This document shows, piece by piece, positions 6,832 to 12,072 of a stretch of 12,072 bases of DNA. The DNA is from Erythrobacter sp. UBA2510 (GTDB lineage: Bacteria; Pseudomonadota; Alphaproteobacteria; Sphingomonadales; Sphingomonadaceae), in contig DDNW01000079.1 in NCBI GenBank assembly GCA_002341345.1, positions 14,739-26,810 on the forward strand, given 5' to 3'. Made by a program: the position numbers and the translations under genes. Position 1 is the first letter of the stretch, and the number at the start of each line of letters is the position of its first letter. The notes under the pieces are model-generated. The model did not search any database. It was not told the origin of the DNA and saw nothing but the letters and a program-made list of their open reading frames with translations.

Positions 6832-7314
6832 ATGCCTCGCCGACTTCATCAGCTGGCAGATCCGAATGCCGACGACAATCAATTCAGCAAGCTCCTGGTA
6901 TTGCTCCGCGCCCTTCAGATCACCGAAGTGTCTTTCTCGCTTAACGGCGGCGGCGACCAGGGCGAAACCGACCTCGATCACGTGCGCTACCACGACGGCA
7001 CCGAGAATATGTCTATCCCGGAAGTTCCGGTCGGGATCGACGCGGTCGGACGCCCTGCCATGCTCTGCTATGCCCTCAGCGAATTCGCGGCCGATCTTCC
7101 TGAAGGCGATTGGTGCAACAATGAGGGCGGCTATGGCACCGTCACCATCCAGCCCTTCGCTGACTGCCCCTGCGACTGCGACATGACCTATCGCCAGGAT
7201 GGGGACTGGGAAGACGACGACGAACTTGATGACGACCTGGAGGCATTCGTCCTCGACCCCGAGACCGCGCCTGCCGGCCCGCCCGCCATCATCATCGGGG
7301 AGGCACAGGCATGA
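6832..7314 (+). CDS. DUF6878-like protein
   Basis: This encodes 160 residues. An N-terminal helix (KLLVLLRALQI) is followed by the strand EVSFSLNGGGDQGE (residues 32-45), then a helix and DWCNNEGGYGTVTI (93-106). That matches the pattern I associate with DUF6878, in which a W-NNDGA-G motif precedes a strand. The family is known from plasmids and ICEs and has no established function. Unusual for this copy are a cysteine cluster DCPCDCDM (111-118) and a very acidic segment (about 121-142), so metal binding is possible but unproven. The ribosome binding site GGGAGGA (6821-6827) is strong. The stop overlaps the start of the next gene by four bases (ATGA), so the two are coupled. A terminator sits in its leader. 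Confidence 0.7.
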   Translation: MPRRLHQLADPNADDNQFSKLLVLLRALQITEVSFSLNGGGDQGETDLDHVRYHDGTENMSIPEVPVGIDAVGRPAMLCYALSEFAADLPEGDWCNNEGGYGTVTIQPFADCPCDCDMTYRQDGDWEDDDELDDDLEAFVLDPETAPAGPPAIIIGEAQA

Positions 7315-9122
7315 GGCACAACAACCCATCCTTCGAACGCTGTCTCGCGCGCGCCGCAACCACCCTGCATCGCATCGTCCCTCAAACCACACGGCTGCGA
7401 TCGGACCCACTCGACCTTGCGGCGACCCTGATCGCGCTATCCCGCTGCGAAATCCGCTTCACGCGGCGTGAAGGCGCGCTCGCACCCATGATTACAATCC
7501 ATCCTGATCCAGCCCACTCTCCCAAAGCGATGATGCTTATCGACCAGTTCAGCACCGCCATCCTCCAGACAATCCATAGTCCCAATACCCACTTCTCCAT
7601 CAGCCTCGAACAGACCGTCAACGACAGCGGATATCTCGATCTCGTCACCGATCTCGTTCTGTCCGGCGCCGACCACCGCCGGATCACGGACATGACGCAG
7701 ACGATCGGAACCGCGATCCTGCAACTGCGCGAGCGCTTGGTCGAACTTATGCAGGCCCATCTGCGCGCCATCTTGTTTCGTGACCTTGGTTATCGCTCCG
7801 GCAACAAGATCCTTTCGCTCGGTCGCATCATCCACTGGGCGCTCGCAACCGATCTCGAAGGTGACCCGGGTCGCAAGACCGTGATACGCAACCGCGGCCA
7901 GGCGCTAAGCCTCTACGGCGCCGTCGCCACCATCCTGCTCAAGCCGGAGGTCACGGCCGCGATCGATGCCGCGCAGCCCCTCAAGCCGGTGCTAGCCGCC
8001 GCGGTCGGCATCAGCGAAGCGCAATTGCGCCGCCTGCGCCGTGCAACGCCCAAAGACGCTGCATACAACGCCCTCTATGACCATATGCCCGCCGTGCGCG
8101 CTCTGGTCCGCCACGACATCCCCCTCGAACAATGGCCGGACAGCAGTGAATGGGGCCGCCGTGTCTGGGAGCAAAGTAACTGCGATCCTCTTTTCCGGCC
8201 TGACTACCTCGATAGCTCGGTCGAAACCCGCGATACGCTCCAGGCGCTGCGCGAGGATCTCCTCTACCCACTCGCGGGCGCACGTCTCGAAGCATTGGGC
8301 CTATCTCGGCGAATCCACGCGCTCGACAATTTCGTGGCGACCCTGGGCGTTCCACTGAAACTCTGCGACACCGCTGCCCATCGCAAACTCCTGCAAAGCT
8401 TGCATCGTGGGATCATCGGACCCCGCAGGCCGCGCTCGTTCCAGAAGGCCATCGCGAAATGGCACCGCCGCGCAGCCAGCGCCGCCGCGCTGCGCCATGA
8501 GAACAATGCCGATCGGCCCGGTTGGCCGGCGCTCTGCCCGACCTGGCAGTCCCCCTGCGGGCCGCATAGCTTCATACCGCTCACCAGCGCGCAAGCCCTT
8601 GTCGATGAGGGCAATGCGCTCAACCACTGCGTTGGTGGATATTATTCCCAATGCCGGCGGGGCGACACCCAGATCCTGTCGCTGCGGTCCGGCTCCAACC
8701 ATGTGGCGACCCTCGAACTGCTGATTACCGACTTGCCGGGCAATTCCCTCAATATCAACGTCGGCCAGTTCAAGGCCCGTGGAAATGTCAGGCCCAACCC
8801 CGAAGCCTTCGCAGTGCTACGCGACTTCCTCGCCGACCTGCGCGACGGGCTTCACCCGGTGGCGATCAAGGAACTTGCCGCGCATCGCGATGCCGTAGCC
8901 GATGCCGATGACTACTATTATCGGCGTAGCAGGCTCACCCTCGACCATGCCCGCCGCGCCTGGCCACTCTACCGCGTTCTGCTCCCGCGTGGCGCGCCGG
9001 AGACCTACGACGAATGGTGCGAGCATTCCGGACTCACCGCCGCGCTCGATGATATTCTCAGCGCGCTCGCTCGATCGCTCTGCACCTCCGATCAAAGAGA
9101 ACTCTATTATGAACCCTTTTGA
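7311..9122 (+). CDS. PcfJ-like domain protein (603 aa)
   Basis: The ATG at 7311 overlaps the previous stop (ATGA) and is preceded by GGGGAGG (7297-7303). The C-terminal region, residues about 425-515, carries the PcfJ-like signature: ALVDEGNALNHCVGGYY with HCVGGY at 439-444, then QILSLRS, a TLEL strand, VGQFKARGN and a helix. PcfJ-like proteins are named after a gene of the enterococcal conjugative plasmid pCF10 and are widespread on conjugative elements; the biochemical role is unknown. The first 400 residues are mostly helical and unfamiliar, with TVIRNRGQALSLYGAVATIL near 190-209. No membrane segment or signal peptide is seen. The last 14 bases overlap the next gene. Confidence 0.8.
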   Translation: MRHNNPSFERCLARAATTLHRIVPQTTRLRSDPLDLAATLIALSRCEIRFTRREGALAPMITIHPDPAHSPKAMMLIDQFSTAILQTIHSPNTHFSISLEQTVNDSGYLDLVTDLVLSGADHRRITDMTQTIGTAILQLRERLVELMQAHLRAILFRDLGYRSGNKILSLGRIIHWALATDLEGDPGRKTVIRNRGQALSLYGAVATILLKPEVTAAIDAAQPLKPVLAAAVGISEAQLRRLRRATPKDAAYNALYDHMPAVRALVRHDIPLEQWPDSSEWGRRVWEQSNCDPLFRPDYLDSSVETRDTLQALREDLLYPLAGARLEALGLSRRIHALDNFVATLGVPLKLCDTAAHRKLLQSLHRGIIGPRRPRSFQKAIAKWHRRAASAAALRHENNADRPGWPALCPTWQSPCGPHSFIPLTSAQALVDEGNALNHCVGGYYSQCRRGDTQILSLRSGSNHVATLELLITDLPGNSLNINVGQFKARGNVRPNPEAFAVLRDFLADLRDGLHPVAIKELAAHRDAVADADDYYYRRSRLTLDHARRAWPLYRVLLPRGAPETYDEWCEHSGLTAALDDILSALARSLCTSDQRELYYEPF

Positions 9123-9768
9123 TCACGCGCGCTCTTCCGCGCGAGTCCATGGCGGCCGCTGGCAGGATTACCACCCGATCCACGCCTGGTTCGACGCCAC
9201 CAAGGCCGCACACTGCCATTTTACACACCGCGCGCTGCGCCACCACCACGAAGGGATCGCCGAAGCGGTTACCGTCTTCGGAGACACGATCACCAACGCG
9301 GATGGCGCAGAAATCGAGGTTCGTGCGATCGCCGTCCAGCATATCGAGGAAGACTGCAGCTATCTTCCCTCCGCTGCGGATTGGCTCGACGATTTCGACA
9401 CGCCAGACTGGCTTCACGTCCCGATGCCCGACGCAGAACACCTCTCCCGAACCAGTGCGCGGCGCTTCGGCGGCGAGGAAACCGACTATCTTCCGCTTCA
9501 TCGCTGGTTTCTCGAAACAGCATCGTGGGCGAACACGCCCGCCCACCTCATATTTCGTCACCATGCCTTCGGAATATATGAGGCCGAACACCGCTTTGGG
9601 CCGGCGATCGACAACGGTGCATCTGGAGCACCAACGCGTGTGGTTGCCGAACAGCATGTCCGTACGATGCTTGGCCGCATGCCCGCCGCGCCCGATTTCC
9701 TGCGACGGCTGAAGGGCCAGCGTTGGATGCTTCAGGCGACCTCACCGGCATTGGTCGGCTTGACCTGA
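9109..9768 (+). CDS. Tandem DUF6915-like protein
   Basis: The ATG at 9109 lies inside the end of the previous gene (14-base overlap) and follows AAGAGA (about 9095-9100). The 219 residues consist of two copies of one domain. Copy 1 (about 4-95) has HARSSARVHGG, DYHPIHAWFD, LRHHHEGI, FGDTITNADG and AVQHIEEDCSYLPSAADWL. Copy 2 (about 110-207) has HLSRTSARRFGG, DYLPLHRWF, FRHHAFGI, FGPAIDN and AEQHVRTMLGRMPAAPDFL. The pattern (SAR-GG, DY-P-H-WF, RHH-GI, FG, QH, P-A-D-L) is what I associate with DUF6915, normally a single domain of about 100 residues. The many paired histidines suggest metal binding or catalysis, which is inference. No function is known. Confidence 0.75.
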   Translation: MNPFDHARSSARVHGGRWQDYHPIHAWFDATKAAHCHFTHRALRHHHEGIAEAVTVFGDTITNADGAEIEVRAIAVQHIEEDCSYLPSAADWLDDFDTPDWLHVPMPDAEHLSRTSARRFGGEETDYLPLHRWFLETASWANTPAHLIFRHHAFGIYEAEHRFGPAIDNGASGAPTRVVAEQHVRTMLGRMPAAPDFLRRLKGQRWMLQATSPALVGLT

Positions 9769-9791
9769 TACTCCGCTGCACAAGCAACCGC

Positions 9792-9827
9792 GGGGGAGAG
9801 GGAAGGGGGCGAGGAATGGGAGCCGGG
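9792..9827 (+). repeat. G-rich purine leader box 4
   Basis: Five runs of three to five G: 9792-9796, 9800-9802, 9805-9809, 9818-9820 and 9825-9827, with short loops except one of eight bases. It is nearly a canonical G-quadruplex and lies 55 bases before the next start. It overlaps the 5' arm of the hairpin at 9815-9863. Confidence 0.5.
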
Positions 9828-9868
9828 ATCGGAATGCCGGTCATTCCACCGGATTTTCCCATTTTTTT
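9815..9868 (+). terminator. Terminator-like hairpin with T7 run just before a ribosome binding site
   Basis: AATGGGA (9815-9821) pairs with TCCCATT (9857-9863). Inside, CCGG pairs with CCGG (9823-9826, 9849-9852) and GGAATG with CATTCC (9831-9836, 9842-9847). Seven T (9862-9868) follow directly. The run ends 13 bases before the ATG at 9882 and abuts GGAGGG. Internal unpaired bases make it weaker than the terminator at 6790. Confidence 0.45.
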
Positions 9869-9881
9869 GGAGGGCTGCACC

Positions 9882-10985
9882 ATGGCCAACAACTATCTCA
9901 AACTCTCCTTCGTCTTGACGCCGACGGGTGAGGAAGAAGCATTGCTCGACGAATGCCACGCGCTGTCGGAAGAACTTGCCGATATCGACGAAGATGACCT
10001 GGCAGCACGCTACGATGCGATGTCGGACGCCTTCAAGGCAGCCTTCCCGCCACCGCCGGATCAATCGGAGGAGCCGGACCAGCCCCCGCCCGATCCGTTC
10101 GCATCCTTTCTCGAGCTGTTCAGCGATCAGGATTTTCCAACCTTCGACTGCGAGTATTTCGGCAGTGCGGAGGTTGACGGCTATCTGATCGCCGGAACTC
10201 AGGCAGATCCCCATGCGATCGCCAGCCTGATCCAGAAATGCGCACCCAGCGTTCTGCCCTTCGGTTTCGAGTGGTCCCAGGATTGCGACCGCCTGCGGCC
10301 CAGCGAATTCGGCGGCGGCTACTACATTATCACCGACGATGATATCATCGGCGGCAGCACAAGCTGGCTTATGCGCGGGCAGATTGACGCGCTGAAGGAG
10401 CCCCCAATCACTCACACAAACAGCGTGACGCTCAAAACAGTCGTCAATGACCCCCAGGCCCTCTGGGATCAGACGTTCAAGCTCTTCATTCGCGACCATC
10501 TGCCATACAAGGTGTTCGACCCATCAGAGCCCACTCGGCTCGCCGATGAACTGCTCGACAAGTTCACCGCGCTATGTGGACCACGCGACCATGCCGATCC
10601 CGCTGCTTGTCTGCGCATTTGCTTCGATCCACGCGACGATATTCCCGGCGTCGAGCTGGTAAAGATCACCGCCGCCGCCCAGGATGATCCCCAATCCCTC
10701 GATATCGAAACCTGTCTCGTCCTCACGACCGGACATATCACCCAGGAAACCGCGCAAAAGCTTGACGACTGGGGTTCGCGCGGAAGGCTCGACGTCCCCC
10801 TGACCATCGGCAAGACACCCTACGGCTGGTTCATCCCGGTTTCCTGCGCCGACCCCGATACACTTGGAGGCCTGCCGGCCGATCTCCTGGCGGTTATGCG
10901 TTTCACCCTGACTCGCGGTTGCGATCATCTCCTGCTCGACTGCGACGGACCGGCCGTCGACGGACTCGACTCCTATGAGTGGTGA
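9882..10985 (+). CDS. Two-part protein with C-terminal DUF5983-like domain
   Basis: The ATG at 9882 follows GGAGGG (9869-9874). The 367 residues divide into three parts. Residues 1-165 form an N-terminal unit with an acidic, proline-rich linker (about 55-73) and FGFEWSQDCDRL...EFGGGYYIITDDD (about 127-154), a pattern I recall from stand-alone plasmid proteins. Residues about 180-270 form a middle segment. Residues about 277-367 are DUF5983-like: CLVLTTGHITQETAQKLDDW, PYGWFIPV, LPADLLAVMRFTLTRGCDHL and the terminal DSYEW. The DUF5983 family occurs on plasmids and ICEs and has no proven function. The join between the first two parts contains a 17-bp sequence also found in the leader of the methylase-like gene, suggesting gene fusion. 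Confidence 0.75.
   Translation: MANNYLKLSFVLTPTGEEEALLDECHALSEELADIDEDDLAARYDAMSDAFKAAFPPPPDQSEEPDQPPPDPFASFLELFSDQDFPTFDCEYFGSAEVDGYLIAGTQADPHAIASLIQKCAPSVLPFGFEWSQDCDRLRPSEFGGGYYIITDDDIIGGSTSWLMRGQIDALKEPPITHTNSVTLKTVVNDPQALWDQTFKLFIRDHLPYKVFDPSEPTRLADELLDKFTALCGPRDHADPAACLRICFDPRDDIPGVELVKITAAAQDDPQSLDIETCLVLTTGHITQETAQKLDDWGSRGRLDVPLTIGKTPYGWFIPVSCADPDTLGGLPADLLAVMRFTLTRGCDHLLLDCDGPAVDGLDSYEW
10400..10416 (+). repeat. 17-bp direct repeat, copy B (inside coding region)
   Basis: Identical to 3826-3842. Here it encodes part of KEPPITHTN near residue 173, between the N-terminal unit and the middle segment of the protein. Confidence 0.7.
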
Positions 10986-11106
10986 ACGGCTGCCCCACGC
11001 TATGCAGCGAACAGTCCACTTGCCCCTCAGAGAGGGTCTACGAACACTCGCCAATGCGGCACAAACTGCTGCACATTACGCGGCACATACGGCGATCAAG
11101 ACAATT

Positions 11107-11135
11107 GGAGGCAGAGGAGAGGGGGAATGGGAGGG
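11107..11135 (+). repeat. G-rich purine leader box 5
   Basis: Runs GGGGG (11121-11125), GGG (11129-11131) and GGG (11133-11135) in a purine-rich stretch 29 bases before the next start. Six C at 11141-11146 could pair with the G runs as a competing hairpin. Confidence 0.45.
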
Positions 11136-11163
11136 TTACGCCCCCCTATGCCTGGAGTTCCTT

Positions 11164-11373
11164 ATGCCAATCTCCGACAACGGTCCGCCACGCCATACCG
11201 ACGGCCGGATAGACCGCCGCTACTGCATCCGGCTTGAATTCTGCGGATATGCCGAACGCCGCTTCGTCATCCGTTTTTGCGATACCTATGTTGGCAATGC
11301 TCCGATGCGCGCCGACGCAAACGCCCTGGCACGGGCCCATTCGAGCGAGCGGCGCCGGAACATGCTCGAATGA
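11164..11373 (+). CDS. Small arginine-rich protein of unknown function, probably truncated by a frameshift
   Basis: GGAG at 11154-11157 sets the ATG at 11164. The 69 residues include RYCIRLEFCGYAERRFVIRF, likely two strands, and end in ARAHSSERRRNMLE before TGA at 11371-11373. The next frame (+1) then reads NERHLFRFINKNGEAYDGLP (about 11369-11428), with C- or G-ending codons typical of the neighbours. The original gene may therefore have continued and been broken by a one-base insertion or two-base deletion near 11365-11373. A longer version starting at ATG 10975 is unlikely, because it would run through the G-rich box in poor codons. No recognised family. Confidence 0.55.
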   Translation: MPISDNGPPRHTDGRIDRRYCIRLEFCGYAERRFVIRFCDTYVGNAPMRADANALARAHSSERRRNMLE

Positions 11374-11439
11374 ACGCCACCTATTCCGTTTCATCAACAA
11401 AAACGGCGAAGCGTATGACGGCCTCCCGGCCGACAACAA

Positions 11440-11459
11440 GAGGAGGGGGAGGAGCAGGT
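11440..11459 (+). repeat. G-rich purine leader box 6
   Basis: AGAGGAGGGGGAGGAGCAGG-type purine stretch, 27 bases before the next start. A small CGGCC/GGCCG hairpin (11419-11432) precedes it. Confidence 0.4.
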
Positions 11460-11485
11460 GTGTTCCCATTCATAGGAGACACCCG

Positions 11486-12072
11486 ATGTTCGATCCCGCC
11501 GCCCGTCACCATAAGGCTCTAGCCGCCCGCTCTATTGCCACGATCGCGGAAGCGCTCACCACGCTCAACGCCGCAGTTGCGGATTGCGAAAAGTCCCGGC
11601 ACCAGATCGATCAAGATCCCGCCGTGCTTCTGCTCGCCCGCCACATCGGTTGCCTTGCCCTTGAAGACAGGCCCGAACAAGCCGTGCTGCGCACGGCCTG
11701 TATGGAAGCCATCTCCGCCCTCGGGAAAACCCCGATGCTGATTGCACTGGCCAAACGAGGCGTCTCCTACGACGCTGATGCCAAAGCCACCTTCCATGCC
11801 GAGGGACGCAAGGCCATCAAACGCCTCGCTGCTGCCCTCGGCCTTGCCCGTGGAAGCCACCAAGTGCGTTTCTGCCAGGGCGGCATCGCCGTCGCCGGTG
11901 AAATTATCCTTCACTCCGATCAAATCTATGTCCAGCTCTCCATCGGACTGATGGGCCGTGGCCACGATGTGATGTTCCGGCGTGTCGAGGGCCGAAACGA
12001 CTATACTGGCGGCCCCAATCATTGGGCTTCGATCGACGAGCTCCTCGATCCTGACACCCTGGCAACCCGCAT
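11486..12072 (+). CDS. Protein of unknown function, C-terminal end outside window
   Basis: ATG at 11486 follows AGGAG (11474-11478) by seven bases and opens a frame with no stop to the window edge (195 codons), beginning MFDPAARHHKALAARSIATI. The N-terminal 90 residues are helical (AEALTTLNAAV, DPAVLLLARHIGCLALE, ACMEAISALG). A basic helix (GRKAIKRLAAALGLA, about 112-126) and a beta-rich part follow: VRFCQGGIAVAGE, IYVQLSIG and a conserved-looking RRVEGRNDYTGGPNHWAS near residues 168-185. I recall similar ends (GRKDYTGG..N) in plasmid proteins of unknown function but know no domain name. Codon use matches the neighbours. It is preceded by a G-rich box like several other genes here. Confidence 0.75.
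   Translation, partial: MFDPAARHHKALAARSIATIAEALTTLNAAVADCEKSRHQIDQDPAVLLLARHIGCLALEDRPEQAVLRTACMEAISALGKTPMLIALAKRGVSYDADAKATFHAEGRKAIKRLAAALGLARGSHQVRFCQGGIAVAGEIILHSDQIYVQLSIGLMGRGHDVMFRRVEGRNDYTGGPNHWASIDELLDPDTLATR

Noticed and set aside
6701..7186. Plus-strand frame running through the terminator into the DUF6878-like gene
   Set aside because: It would translate the terminator stem, is low-complexity (T, A, S, R), and overlaps a better supported gene.
9732..10499. Minus-strand frame of 255 codons
   Set aside because: Antisense to the DUF5983-like gene with no motif or plausible ribosome binding site; taken as a shadow.
10975..11163. Upstream start at ATG 10975 for the small gene at 11164
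   Set aside because: The extension uses AGA, GGA, CTA and ACA codons untypical of the region and translates the G-rich box; the ATG at 11164 has its own GGAG.
1..12072. CRISPR array, tRNA, rRNA or insertion sequence
   Set aside because: No regularly spaced repeats, no cloverleaf or rRNA signature, and no transposase reading frame or terminal repeats were seen.

Overview
The window is high-G+C DNA with strong C/G preference at third codon positions. It reads as accessory DNA of a plasmid or integrative conjugative element from an alphaproteobacterium, most likely a sphingomonad or close relative. That placement is inference from composition and from the protein families I recognise (SNF2-type helicase of the helicase-methylase class, DUF3768, N-6 methylase-like protein, DUF6878-like, PcfJ-like, DUF6915-like, DUF5983-like). 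There is no rRNA, tRNA, CRISPR array, transposase, integrase or replication gene in view. Family names are from memory, not from a search.

Layout. Bases 2-2740 (+) hold the C-terminal 912 residues of a very large SNF2-like helicase whose beginning lies outside the window. A perfect 19-bp inverted repeat (2807-2851) then separates it from a small convergent two-helix membrane protein gene (2870-3127, minus), the only reverse-strand gene. From 3386 to the right edge everything runs on the plus strand as closely spaced small genes: DUF3768 protein, N-6 methylase-like protein, a 156-residue unknown, a 79-residue unknown, a broken gene with an in-frame TAA, a 232-residue LPD29-like protein, a DUF6878-like protein, a 603-residue PcfJ-like protein, a tandem DUF6915-like protein, a protein ending in a DUF5983-like domain, a short probably frameshifted gene, and an unknown gene leaving the window.

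How it may work together. The helicase, the methylase-like protein with a C-terminal sliding-clamp motif, and the polyvalent-protein-type domain fit the anti-restriction or early-transfer cargo of conjugative elements. None of the small proteins has a function I can prove from sequence. Three gene pairs overlap (5277/5280, 7311/7314, 9109/9122) and are probably translationally coupled. Six of the non-overlapping genes are preceded, 27-79 bases before the start codon, by a G-rich purine box. Two leaders contain terminator-like hairpins that end just before the ribosome binding site.

The points most worth a second look are: the in-frame stop at 5711-5713, the QLSLF clamp motif on a methylase-like protein lacking NPPY, the duplicated DUF6915-like domain, the recurrent G-rich leader boxes (one a full G-quadruplex motif), the terminators inside leaders, and a 17-bp repeat that may mark a gene fusion.
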